DNA from: Ceratorhiza oryzae-sativae
Lineage: Eukaryota; Basidiomycota; Agaricomycetes; Cantharellales; Ceratobasidiaceae
NCBI GenBank assembly: GCA_030998015.1
Contig: JARWMV010000108.1
Location: 1 to 50,398 of the forward strand
Direction of reading: 5' to 3'
Length of the DNA stretch: 50,398 bases
The notes under the pieces are model-generated. The model made no database searches. It saw only the letters and a program-made list of their open reading frames with translations, and was not told the DNA's origin. The stretch's first letter is position 1, and every line of letters starts with the position of its first letter. This document shows positions 1 to 9,934 of this stretch, piece by piece. The position numbers and the translations under genes were made by a program.

Positions 1-1408
1 TGTATTTTCATGGTTATCAGTAGGTCCAGTTTGTAGGTGTGTGTGCCATGTTGTGCTACCACCTTGAATGGTCCAACTCTCTTGTGGGCCAGTTTCCTGG
101 AGGCCTGCTGCGTCCGTATATTTTTGGTATCAAGCCAGACTTTGTCTCCAACCTTAATAGCTTCAGGAGTCTGATGCTTCTGGTCATAGTATTCCTTGAT
201 CCTCTGGTTTGCTATTTCCAGGGCTGCCTTAAGTTTGTCATGGCCCTTTTGGAGCCATTCTGCATGGTTGTCTGCTAAAGGGAGTTCTGGTTCCTCCCTG
301 TCCCCAACTGCTAGCCTTGGGTGGAAACCGTAGTTTGCAAAGAATGGTGATTTGCCAGTTGAGGCATTGACACCATTATTGTAGGCAAATTCAGCTAATG
401 GTAGGAGTGAGACCCAGTCGTCTTGTCTGTCTGATACATAGTGTCTGATGTACCCTTCCACTACTTGGTTGGCCTGTTTGGACTGGCCATCTGTCTGAGG
501 GTGGTATGCTGTGGAGTAGGAGGGTTTTATATCCAGTCGTTTGTATAAGTGCCTTAAGAATTTGGATGCAAAGTTGGGGCCATGGTCTGAGATTGTTTTC
601 TGTGGTAACCCATGGAGTTTCCATACATATGTTAGGAACAAGTTGGCGCAATCCATAGCACTGGCTTCCGATTGACATGGAATAAAGTGGACCATTTTTG
701 TCAGGCGGTCGACAACTGTAAATATGGCATCAAACCCCTCTGACAGGGGTAGCCCAGTGATCAGATCATAAGTAATTTCCTCCCAAGGTTTTTCTGGTGC
801 AGGTATTGGGTTTAAGAGCCCTGGGGGAACTTGGTTGCTGTGCTTGTTCCTGATGCATGACTCGCAGTGTGTGACATATTTGTTGACTGATTTTTTCATT
901 GATAACCACGTATATTTGTGGTTTAACAATTCATATGTTCTGAACTGTCCTGGGTGTCCTGCTGCTGGGCTGTCGTGATGGCTTTCGATGACCAGTTTGC
1001 AAAGTTTTTTGTTATTTGGGACATAGATTCTGCCCTTGTGTCGTAAGAGTCCTTCGTCCCATTCCCAATCTTTGACCTTCTCATTGTCATCTAGGGCTTT
1101 TAGGACTTTTGATAGGTGTTCATCCCCTGGGATAGCATCCCTAATGAATTGTTCTAGGTCATTGTCTGGTGTGATTGCTTGCAGGCATAGTGATTTCAGC
1201 TCCAAAAATTGGTTTTGTGCAAGCAGAGCTTGGCTCTCATCCCCCTCCTTAGGGATGTGTCTTGACAGCCTAGAGAGTATGTCTGCCTGGCCATTCTTCA
1301 CCCCTTCAATATACAGAATCTTGAATTCGAACCTGGATAAGAACTCATGCCACCGTGTGACTCAGCTGTTCAGTGGCCGATTCGTCTTCCAATACTCCAA
1401 ATTCTTGT
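1..1408 (-). pseudogene. pol: Pol C-terminal part of element A: RNase H end and integrase, truncated by window edge
   Basis: This frame carries the last part of RNase H, the integrase zinc finger (paired His near 1000, CESC near 860) and the integrase core. Core signatures are VVDRLTK (first catalytic Asp), SDHGPNF (second Asp) and the catalytic Glu after DGQS. It is open from 1361 to the window edge. One TGA at 1362-1364 and the frameshift caused by the RNase H deletion separate it from the RT part. At about 1047 it reads CGA where copy B has TGA. Integrase inserts the cDNA into the host genome. The expected C-terminal chromodomain-like end is seen in copy F at 47768-48889. Confidence 0.85.
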
Positions 1409-2904
1409 GATTCCCATTTTACATCCTTCTTGACAAGTTTATAAAGACATCTTGTAATTTTTGAAAAGTCTTTTATGAAGTGCCTCAACCAATTTGCAAA
1501 CCCCAACCCTTCCAGGACTTCGGTTGGGTTGGTAGGGGTTGGCCATTCAACAGCCTTTTCAACCTTGGCTGGGTCTACTTTAATTCCCTGGGGAGTCACT
1601 ACTATTCCCAGGTAATCAACTTTGGTGACATCGAAAACACATTTCTCCAGGGCGCAATATAGGCCAGCTTTTTGAAGGCGACATAAGACTTCCTTGACAT
1701 GTTCATCATGTTCTTCCTGGTTTTTGGAGAATACTAATATGTCATCCATATAGATTACAACATAAATGCCCTCAATGTCTTGGAACTCTTCCTGGATCAT
1801 GGCCATGAAGGTTCCTGGTGCGTTCTTTTGACCAAATTGCATGACTAAGGGCTTGTACAGCCTGTATTTGGTCTTAAAAGCTGCTTTCCATTTGCCCCCT
1901 TCCCGAATTTGTATGAGGTTGAAGCCCCACTTTAGATCAAACTTGGTGAATATCTTTGCCCCACACAGAGTCTCCATGATATCATTGATGTGTGGGAGTG
2001 GGTACACATTAGAGACTGTCATTTCGTTTAGTCGCCAGTAGTCAATGCACATGCGCAACTTCCCATTCTTCTTTTTGACAAATATGACTGGAGATGCCAT
2101 TGGTGACCTTGAGGGTCTGATATGCCCTGCTTTCAGTTGGCGATCCAAGGTTTTGCGCAATTCTGCATCTTCCTTGATACCCACACTATATATGGGGCCA
2201 TGCCTTGGCTTGGCATCTGGTTTTAAATCTATTTCCATATCCCACTTCCTATGGGGTTGTAACAGCTGAATGTCATCTTCTTCAGTGAATATTTTCTTGA
2301 ACTCCCTGTATTTGGTTGGGAGGGAATCTAAAGAGTCCAACTGGAGCTCCTTGGGTTTGTTTGCTTGCACATGTAGGGGTTTTGTAATGCAGTGTTTCAA
2401 GCATATTGGCAAGTTGAACTTCATATCTTTCCCCTCCCAGTCAATGTCTGGGTTATGGAAATTGAGCCACAACATGCCCAGCACTGGATCATTTTTGCCA
2501 ACATTCACAATGTAGGCACTGAGGATCTCTCGGTGCTCTTGAATACACAACTCAAAGGTGCAGTAATGGGTCACAGACCCAGAGTCTATCTCCCTTCCAT
2601 CGATTACCCTCAGTTTCTTGGGTGTTTTTAGGGCAACAGTAGGAATACAGTATTGTTTAACCAAATCTTCATGTATAAATACTGATGTGGCCCCTGAGTC
2701 AATCATGGCCCATCCATTGAATTTTTTCATGTTATATGCAGACTTGCATTTGGGGGTTATGCGCAGAGGGAATGCATGAAAGAAAAACTGTAGTTGTGAT
2801 TGGTTTCCTAACGACATACATTCCATTTCCATATTTTTATTTTCACTATGCGCATTTTGTAACATAGCACCCAAGACCGCCCCCCTGGCACGGTTTGAGC
2901 TCAT
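1409..2904 (-). pseudogene. pol: Protease and reverse transcriptase of element A
   Basis: The aspartic protease motif IDSGATS lies about 70 residues from the start. The RT palm follows, with MCIDYWRLNE, FTKFDLKWG and the intact catalytic box YMDD. The ATG at 2904 overlaps the gag stop in an ATGA. The reading frame enters the RNase H connection (VKW) and is then lost at a deletion junction near 1410, so the tail encoded from 1345 is out of frame. Protease and RT look usable, but RNase H lacks its catalytic Asp and Glu region, so the element could not complete reverse transcription alone. Confidence 0.9.
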
Positions 2905-3369
2905 TCTTTTACCGACTCATCATCAGTTGTTTCTACATCCTCAACCACTGCCTTGTACCCTGACATCTTAGCTGAGGGGCATTTGGCTGCGATATGACCC
3001 TGTCCTCCACAGTTATAGCAGGTGTTTGTCCCCTTTCCTTTTCCTGTGCTATCCAGATCCATTGTGTCTGGATCCTTTGCCTTGGGGGCCACTGGTGGAT
3101 GATTATCCTTCTTTATGTCCTTGAAGGATTCTTGTATGTTGGCATTGCTGCCATCATAGCAGACAGTTGGGACTGTGAAACCCTTCGCATTGGGCCCAAT
3201 GGCCACAATCTGACCTTTTACAGCTCTCCCGTCCTTAATCTTATATATCCGTTCCCCATATTTGAATTTCTCCTTTTGGGGAGTGCCTTGGGGGTTACTG
3301 GTCGGCCTACTGGACAAGGCATTGCTGCTGGGCTTGTTGCTGCCATGAGACGTTTGTTTGCTACCAAAC
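2901..3369 (-). pseudogene. gag: Gag C-terminal half of element A with zinc knuckle
   Basis: This encodes the nucleocapsid end of Gag, with a CX2CX4HX4C knuckle (CYNCGGQGHIAAKC) and an acidic tail ending at TGA 2901-2903. It continues the frame of 4609-5536, as copy B shows; the two halves are separated by the hAT-like insertion. The last bases (3362-3369, taccaaac) are the duplicated target. The knuckle binds the genomic RNA during packaging. Confidence 0.88.
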
Positions 3370-4608
3370 TAGAGAAGCTGTGCCAGAATTTTGCAGGACT
3401 CCGGCACCTGCAGCAGGACTCCTGCGCTTTTTGGCCATTCTGGCAAATTTTATGCAGTTCTTTTGTTCGGGTCTTTGTGGCCAACATTTCCAGGGCCATA
3501 AACCTCACCACAATCTCTCGCAAAGTAGCTCATTAAATGCGCAAAAATCAGGAGATCACAGATATGTCATTTGCTCCGCGCAAAAAATTCGATAACGCAT
3601 AGTTCGCTCCAAATTGATGCTCAGGAAATATTCTGGGAAATGTGCACATGCTATTTCACCACAAAGAAAGCTGTTTGAAGCTTATCCGACCAGCTAGCCT
3701 TTCTCCTGAGCTTGAAAAACCCCTACTGACATTATATCTAGTAAATACATTGACTGGATAACTATGAACCGGGGTGTGTGCAGGCAACCTCACTGTCAAC
3801 CCAGCAGAATCACTGCACATGGTCGGAAATTTATGTTATAAGCTTGTTCCAGATGTTTCAGGTACCTGAGATAGGGCAATAAGCATCCCTGAATCTGTCT
3901 GTGATACTAAGAAAGCCAGAATAGCACTGTGTGGGTGTCCATGGCGCATTTCAGGGGGTTTTCAGCATCAGGGGCGCTGTTCCCCCAGTTTCACCAGCTA
4001 AAACACCTTCAATCAGGCTGGTTTTTGGTATATAGAGTCCTTATGATAATGCGCATCGACTCCGCGCAAGGGAGCGAGGTTTGCACGGCTGGTTTCACTA
4101 GCGCTTGTGGCGCTGTTCAGGGGTTTCCCCCTTTATATCGCTGATAACTTTCGATAAAAGCGTTCGTTTATTATGAAAATATGTGCATTCGATTCCTCTC
4201 AGTGAGACGAGTCGATTGGTATGTATATCGCCCCAATTAGAGCTCAGGATAGCGAGCTTGAACATCTGCGCATCCCCCTGAATATTTTTCTTAGACGATT
4301 CTGCGCCGATACTGCTCATTTCTTAACCGTTTGTAATCAAGTAAAGTACAATTTGATCCGCTGAATTTTGCGCATTTTATGAGTGCTTAATATATGCAAT
4401 CCGTGGTGGTTGTGTACAGGTGACAATGTGCCAGTATTCAGGTATGCAGGTATGCAGGTATGCCAGTACTGCAGGACTCCGCCTAGGACTCTGGCACCCT
4501 TGAGGCTATTCTGGCACCTGCACTGGCAACTGGCACGCTGGAATTCGCTGGAATTTTAGCCAGAATTCTGGCAAGTTCTGGCTGCAGGAGCCTGGCACAG
4601 CACCTCTA
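3370..4608. mobile_element. hAT-like non-autonomous DNA transposon inserted in gag
   Basis: The 1239-bp segment is absent from the matching place in copy B. It is flanked by an 8-bp direct repeat, taccaaac (3362-3369 and 4609-4616). The ends are imperfect inverted repeats: TAGAGAAGCTGTGCC on the left, and TAGAGGTGCTGTGCC when the right end is read inward (13 of 15 match). An 8-bp duplication with TAGAG-type ends is the hAT signature. Subterminal words such as CCAGAATT and GCAGGACTCC recur near both ends, and a short CAGGTATG tandem lies near 4440. No transposase is visible, so it would need enzyme from elsewhere. Its CpGs are largely intact, pointing to late insertion. Confidence 0.85.
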
Positions 4609-5536
4609 TACCAAACAAGATGAGGTGGCAGTCAATTTCCAGGGCTCGCTGAGTGAGTTGGGCAAAGGTTTTGGTGTGGGGGTCATAGTTTTGGGCCACC
4701 ATGCTATCTGTTACATCTGACAATAGACCATCATAGAACTGATCACACATGGCGGCATTGTTGTAGTTGAGACCTGTGGAATATAGGTTGAATAGGGTGA
4801 GGTAATCCTGAACTGTCTTGGACTGTTTCAGTTTCCACCACTTGTCACAGTTATTTTCGGTGCAGTTCAGGTCCCCATAACAGGTAGTAAATTCTTGCCA
4901 GAACAGATTGGCATTGTGAAGCCAGGGGATTGCAGTTCCAGGGTTTAAATTTTCAAATTCTTCATGTGAGTTGACCCATTCCACTGCTGACCTTTTGAGA
5001 TAAGAGGTGATGAAGGCGACCACTTGATCAGCTGAATGCCCACTCATCTTTGTATTAATGTATCGGGCACATGCAATTCTGAATGAGATGGCATCTTCTT
5101 GTTTTGTGCCATCAAACTTTTGAGGGGCAGCCATCTTAACCTTTGCAGTCGACCCACCAGAGGGAGCAGGTACTGTTGGTTGTGGTTGGGCTGCACTAGA
5201 GGGGGCTAGTACTTGAGCAGCACCTGAGCCTCCTGTGGAGGTGTTGATTTGCACTTTGATGCAAGTGATAGTGGTCTGGAGAATGGCTAACATCCCCACT
5301 AGATTGTTGACGTTGGTGGCTAATCCAGCCACATCTGCATCTATTTTTGTCTGATTGGTGGTAAGTTTGGCCTCAAGTGAGTCTGTGTAGGTTTTATTAT
5401 TGTGTTCAACGTCTCCAATGTCATTTTGGAGATTGTTGGTTAGTTCTTGTAATTCATCCATTGACTGGAGCATATAGATGACTTTTTCCCCATCAGACAT
5501 ATTTGCCCAAGCAGGGGCAGAGGGTTGTGAAGCCAT
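4609..5536 (-). pseudogene. gag: Gag N-terminal half of element A (matrix/capsid region)
   Basis: I chose the ATG at 5536 (MASQPSAPAW) because copy B has the same start and its upstream frame is closed. An N-terminal helical stretch is followed by an Ala/Pro/Ser linker and the retrotransposon-Gag capsid domain (KFDGTKQED, YLTLFNLY, FYDGLLSDV). The frame is cut by the hAT-like element after residues ILFG; the last 17 codons of the open frame belong to the transposon. The gag start lies 24 nt past a candidate splice acceptor. Confidence 0.88.
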
Positions 5537-5559
5537 TTCAGAGAGGGTTTGATAAAATT

Positions 5560-6798
5560 CTAAAGGTGATGGAGACAATAAGGAAGTACAGAGAATTGGG
5601 AATTGTTTTGGTAATATAGGATTTCTGTTCCCTGCACAAGTCTATAAACTTCAAAGTTTCCAATTCCTGCAAACCTTAACCACGTATCGTCCAAATCCCA
5701 ACTTTTGGTGTCTTGGCAACAATATGGGCGCTCCACCCTCTTCAGTTTAGTTTGGTCCCGAAGGAGTGCTTCCTTGGGGAGAATTGATTTGGGCTGCTGG
5801 AAGGGGTGTTTCTTCCTGAATTGGCAAGCCTGTGCCACTTAGAAAGGTGGGGTGAGGAAGGTCTGACAGCATTGAGAAGACGGGGAAGGCGTACTTGTGG
5901 GGTTTGATTGTTTCTTGGACTATAGCTTCTAGTCTGAGATGGTCTTGAAGGAGGGATAGGTAGTCCTCCTGGTGTTCGCGCAAACACTCAGTTAAGTATG
6001 TGCAACGGGCCTTGGCTTCATGAAGTTTTTCACAGGTTTCTTCATACTTATTCTGGTAATAACGGTACCTGTCTTGGAAATTTTCGATAGTGTTTAGCAG
6101 GTGACGAAGAAGCTGTTGGCCAAGGTTCTCCAGCTTATAGCTGGTTGCAGGGGATGGTGTAGTAGTAAAGGAATTTGTCCTTCTTAGGACAATAAGGGCA
6201 GTGCGCTGGGAATGTGGCTCCGTTTGCCTGATGGCAGATCTTGCACTCAGGGGCACCTGGCTTGGTGACAAAGGCTTGTTGGGCGCGACCGACCTTCTGG
6301 GGGCAGACTTTGATAATTACTACTTGGTTGAAATTGATGTGCCCGGCTACTTCAAGGATGCTTTCGACCAAGTTGAGGGTGAAGCAGTGGATCGATAGGT
6401 GTCCAAACCACCCACACAAATGGCAGCGCTGGTCTTCTGTAAAAGGTTGTGCCACTTGAGGGCTGTGTGTTCCATCAGAGACATACTTGAGCAAGAGCAA
6501 GATAAAGGAAAAATAGACCCTTTCCCAAGTCTATTGGAGTAGGAAGGTGACCTCCGTTGCTCAGCTACTTAAGGGCAATGAGCGACCCCACCTCTTGTCA
6601 ATGAAAGAGATTAGAGAGCCGAAGCTTGTTATGATGTGTGAGGGACCTGGCTATGCAAGGTTTCACAGAGGCGCGTATAGGGCAATGATATCTTGTGGCT
6701 GTGGGTAGGTGGAGTAGGATTGGGGAAGGCAATGGGGAGTTATCTCGAGACAATGCCAACGGCGTTCCAGAAGTATCCCAGACAACACTGAGACTTAC
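5560..6798 (-). promoter_or_regulatory. Candidate leader intron of element A (GTAAGT donor to acceptor before gag)
   Basis: On the element strand a consensus donor GTAAGT (6798-6793) sits 5 nt beyond the PBS. A pyrimidine-rich tract ending CACCTTTAG (acceptor at 5560) lies 24 nt before the gag ATG. Splicing would bring gag close to the cap and remove the accessory ORFs; unspliced RNA would keep them. Copy B has lost the acceptor AG. This is an inference from splice consensus only. Confidence 0.4.
5579..6500 (-). CDS. Accessory zinc-knuckle / coiled-coil ORFs between 5' LTR and gag (element A)
   Basis: Three overlapping frames on the element strand lie where Gypsy elements usually have only a leader. 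The first (6500-6135) has a CX2CX4HX4C knuckle (CHLCGWFGHLSIHC) and a second Cys cluster (CKIC..HCPYC). The second (about 6190-5747) is predicted coiled coil rich in Glu, Leu and Lys, ending in a Pro-rich tail. The third (5838-5560) is hydrophilic and ends just before gag. All three recur with the same ends in copies B and G. No in-frame ATG was found for the first frame, so expression may need splicing or frameshifting. No family name is assigned. The alternative is an old relic amplified with the element. Confidence 0.55.
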
Positions 6799-6803
6799 GG
6801 TTG

Positions 6804-6818
6804 TCAAGAACTTGACCT
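6804..6818 (-). promoter_or_regulatory. Self-complementary primer binding site of element A
   Basis: Two nt after the 5' LTR end the element strand reads AGGTCAAGTTCTTGA. It does not start with TGG as tRNA-primed sites usually do. It is perfectly complementary over 15 nt to TCAAGAACTTGACCT in the LTR (6902-6888), which lies about 30 nt after the TATA box, where the transcript should begin. This matches the Tf1/sushi self-priming arrangement. Confidence 0.65.
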
Positions 6819-6820
6819 GA

Positions 6821-7195
6821 TGTCAACAACAACAAGTCAGGCAACAAGGAAAAGAGTAAGAAAAGAAAAGAACTTATATTCAACAAGAGGTCAAGTTCTT
6901 GAGGAGCCCTCTGCAAACTTGACCTGGTTTATATACATAGTACAAGCCACATCATAGCAAACAAGTCCATACAGTGAGTCATGACTGATAAGAGATAGAA
7001 GCAGTAGAAGCAACTGCGGAACTGCAGAATTTCACATCAGAGTTGAAATACATCTTGGTTGCCAGTCCAGAACATCCCCTGAATCACATGACACAGATAT
7101 ACCATAAAAGGCAAGTATGTTTGAGGCTGGTCTCATAAAATGTAGTAAATCGAGAAAATATTATAGAGTGGATATATGCGTGTCAGTTTGTGACA
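6821..7195 (-). repeat. 5' LTR of element A (375 bp)
   Basis: The LTR begins TGTCACAAACTGACA and ends GTTGACA on the element strand and matches LTRs at 8219, 14843, 15265, 7743 and 47405. A TATATAAA box (near 6935-6928) is followed by a 9-bp inverted pair, GGTCAAGTT/AACTTGACC (6924-6889), that spans the predicted start site. Transcription should run leftward into gag. Confidence 0.92.
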
Positions 7196-7742
7196 AGCAA
7201 AGACCAAAGTGTGTATACATATGGACATAGGGGACAAAACACAGCATGCTAGACATGTATAGCACCAGGTGTTGATGATATGGAAAATACAGACCACAGA
7301 TTACTCAGAAAGATTCATATACATACTCACATTTGCTAACATGTAAAACAATTCAAGAAGTCTTTAATATTCCTCCCCATCCTCCTTGTACCCCTCTTCC
7401 ACTTCTTCCTCCTGCTCTTGCACTTGTCCTTTCCCTTTGGATGCCTGCATTGTCACAACCTCTGAAGCAGTTGTCAGACCTTTGCTTTACAAGTGGCTAA
7501 TGCCCTTAATCAATCTGGACTATGTCCTGACTACTGCTGATGCATGGCATGTCTTGGCTTGATACCTTATGTGTGTCTACTGTCCTGTGGCTTGACACCA
7601 TATGCACTTAGGTGCTCAAGGCTGATGGACACCTGTTGCTGAGTAAGCAACTGTGGACAGGAGCTAAGTTAGATGCTTAGTGCTGGGGCTTGTGATGTGG
7701 CCTTGACTCAAGGCCCTTCTAGCTGTTACTTAAGCTAATAAG
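7196..7742. other. Unassigned 547-bp segment between element A and derivative I
   Basis: This is the only sizeable stretch not matched to a repeat family here, so it may be host DNA or the edge of another element. On the minus strand, 7450-7364 can encode a short acidic tail (28 residues, rich in Glu with KEDGEEY before TAA), which resembles the C-terminus of a protein cut off upstream. The upstream frame closes at once. No promoter, RNA gene or repeat was recognised. Confidence 0.3.
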
Positions 7743-8109
7743 TGTCATGAACTGACATGCATATATCCATTCTATAATATTTTCTTGATTTATTACATTT
7801 TATGAGATCATTTTCAAAACATACTTGCCTTTTATGGCATATCTGTGTCATGTGACTCAAGGATGTTCTGGACTGGTGACCAAGATGTATTTCAACTCTG
7901 ATGTGAAATTACACAGCTCCACAGTTGCTTCTATCTCTTATCAGTCATGACTCACTGTACAGACTTGTTTGTTATGATGTAGCTCTTATCATGTATATAA
8001 ACCAGGTCAAGTTTGCAGAGGGCTCCTCAAGAACTTGACCTCTCGTCAAATACAAGTTCTTTTCCTTTTTTTACTCTTTTCCTTGTCACCTGACTTGTTG
8101 CTGTTGACA
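7743..8109 (+). repeat. Family-A LTR of derivative I (plus orientation)
   Basis: The 367-bp LTR starts TGTCATGAACTGACA and ends TGTTGACA, with TATATAAA near 7998 and the start-site word CTCAAGAACTTGACC near 8027-8041. It lacks a following PBS: it is joined directly to internal accessory-ORF sequence, so the leader was deleted. Five-base flanks (ataag, atatc) do not match, so it is not a simple solo LTR. Confidence 0.85.
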
Positions 8110-8218
8110 ATATCATCCCCCATCACCAGCTATAAGCTGGATAACCTTGGCCAACCACTCCTTTGTCACCTACTAGATACCATCAAAAACTTCCAAGACA
8201 GGTATTGTCATTACTGCA
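8110..8218 (+). pseudogene. Accessory-ORF fragment of derivative I, target of element B
   Basis: The sequence matches the coiled-coil accessory ORF of copies A, B and G (ATAAGCTGGATAACC, then TTCCAAGACAGGTATTG). It is broken at 8218 by the 3' LTR of B. The last five bases, CTGCA (8214-8218), are one half of B's target duplication; the other half lies in the inverted spacer at 15260-15264. Confidence 0.75.
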
Positions 8219-8594
8219 TGTCAATGATGACAAGTCAGGCAACAAGGAAAGTAGTAAGAAAAGAAAAGAACTTGTATTCAACAAGAGGTCAAGTTCTTGA
8301 GGAGCCTGCTGTGAACTTGACCTGGTTCATATACACAATATGAGCCACATCATAACAAACAAGTCCAAACAGTGAGTCATGACCAATAAGAGATAGAAGT
8401 GATAGAAGCAACTGTGGAACTGCAGAATTTCACATCAGAGTTGAAATACATCTTGGTTATCAGTCTGGAACATCCCCTGAATCACATGACACAGATATAC
8501 CATAAAAGGCAAGTATGTTTTTGAAAGGATCTCATAAAATGTAATAAATCAAGAAAATATTATAGAGTGGATATATGCATGTCAGTTCATGACA
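8219..8594 (-). repeat. 3' LTR of element B
   Basis: 376 bp. It begins TGTCATGAACTGACA next to the polypurine tract (element strand) and ends TTGACA at 8219. Left-hand target copy CTGCA lies at 8214-8218. It resembles the 5' LTR at 14843-15210 closely, with scattered C/T and G/A differences and a few small indels. Confidence 0.92.
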
Positions 8595-8609
8595 CTTCCC
8601 CCCTTCAAG
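8595..8609 (-). promoter_or_regulatory. Polypurine tract of element B
   Basis: The element strand reads CCTTGAAGGGGGGAAG directly before the 3' LTR. This is the usual primer for plus-strand DNA synthesis. The pol frame of the related copy F reads through this tract into the LTR. Confidence 0.8.
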
Positions 8610-9934
8610 GCACAGGGGTCATGGGGTGCCTTTGGGTGTGACTTGACATAGTCAGCCATGAGTTCTGGTGCATTTACCAGGTCATTGTAAGTTAGCCATT
8701 GTCACTTGTCATATCTGAGCCATTTGACATAGTATTCGAAGATGTTAGACCTTTTGTTGTATTGCAACTTTATGATCTGTTCTACCTTGAATTCTTCTTC
8801 CCCTTCTGGAGTTACCACAGGTGGTGGTGGGGGAACCTGATGTCCATAGGGATTGTCTTTATGTTTGGTCAGGAGTGAAACATGAAATACTGGGTGTATT
8901 TTCATGGTTATCAGCAAGTCCAGTTTGAAGGCATGAGTGCCATGTTGTGCTAACACCTTGAATGGTCCAACTCTCTTGTGGGCCAGTTTCCTGGAGGCCT
9001 GTTGTGTGTGTATGTTCTTGGTGTTGAGCCAGACTTTGTCCCCAACCTTGATGGCTTCTGGGGTCCAATGCTTCTGATCATAGTATTCTTTGATCCTCTG
9101 GTTTGATATTTCCAGAGCAGCCTTGAGTTCATCATGGCCCTTTTGAAGCCATTCTGCATGATTGTCTGCTAAGGGAAATTCTTGTCCCTCCTTGTCCCCA
9201 ACTGCCAACCTTGGATGGAAACCATAGTTTGCAAAGAATGGTGATTTGCCAGTTGAGGCATTGACACCATTGTTGTAGGTGAATTCTGCCAAGGGTAAGA
9301 GTGAGACCCAATTGTCTTGCCAATCTGATATGTAGTGTCTGAGGTACCCTTCTACTTCTTGATTAGCCCTTTCAGACTGGCCATCTGTTTGGGGGTGATA
9401 TGCTGTGGAGTAGGAAGGTTTTATATCTAGCCGTTTATACAGGTGCCTTAGGAATTTGGATGCAAAGTTGGGGCTGCAGTCTGAAATGGTTTTCTGTGGT
9501 AACCTGTGAAGTTTCCATACATAAGTTAGGAACAGGTTTGCGCAATCCATGGCACTGGCCTCTGATTGACATGGAATAAAGTGGACCATTTTTGTCAGTC
9601 GGTCGACTACTGTAAGTATGGCATCAAACCCTTCTGACAGGGGTAGTCCAGTAATCAGGTCATAAGTGATTTCCTCCCAAGGTTTTTCTGGTGCTGGTAT
9701 TGGGTTTAGGAGCCCTGGGGGAACCTGGTTGCTGTGCTTGTTCCTAATACAGGATTCACAATGTGTGACATATTCGTTGACTGATTTCTTCATTGATGAC
9801 CATGTATATTTGTGGTTTAACAATTCATATGTTCTGAACTGTCCTGGGTGTCCTGCTGCTGGGTTATCATGACAACTTTCAATAATCAGCTTGCACAGTT
9901 CTTTGTTATTTGGGACATAGATTTGGCCCTTATA
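8610..9934 (-). pseudogene. pol: Integrase and chromodomain-like C-terminus of element B
   Basis: The frame has the zinc finger (CESC), the core with VVDRLTK, a second Asp in ISDCSPNF (the usual His-Gly after it is changed to Cys-Ser) and a Glu in DGQSERANQ. The C-terminal part includes KVGDKVWL, HPVFHVSLL and a chromodomain-like EFKVEQIIK..YYVKWLRYD. A TGA at about 8702 replaces CGA found in copy F and cuts off the last 30 or so residues. Another TGA at about 9935 separates it from RNase H, again where copy A has CGA. Confidence 0.9.

Larger units (their letters stand above)
1..7195 (-). mobile_element. Ty3/Gypsy element A (family A), 3' end outside the window
   Basis: Order on the minus strand: 5' LTR (6821-7195), PBS, accessory ORF, gag, protease, RT, damaged RNase H, integrase. 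The integrase frame leaves the window at base 1, so the 3' LTR is not seen. Two lesions break it: a hAT-like element inserted in gag (3370-4608) and a deletion of about 314 bp in RNase H at 1409-1411. It keeps more CpG and fewer stops than sister copy B (8219-15210), so it is the younger or less methylated copy. The base pairs outside the 5' LTR (agcaa) would be the target duplication if the left end were visible. Confidence 0.9.

Noticed and set aside
391..678. Minus-strand ORF repeated at 48498-48758
   Set aside because: It is an alternative frame of the integrase core; the true frame with catalytic residues runs through the same bases.
1036..1410. Plus-strand ORFs antisense to RNase H and RT (also 1841-2515, 9966-10304, 10974-11723, 12202-12652)
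   Set aside because: They mirror the gag/pol frames of minus-strand elements, recur wherever those genes recur, and have no start context or domain of their own.
4098..4319. 73-codon ORF inside the hAT-like element
   Set aside because: No transposase motif, and too short; nothing supports coding.
7743..8109. Simple solo LTR
   Set aside because: Five-base flanks differ, and the right side continues into internal accessory-ORF sequence, so it is an internally deleted element.
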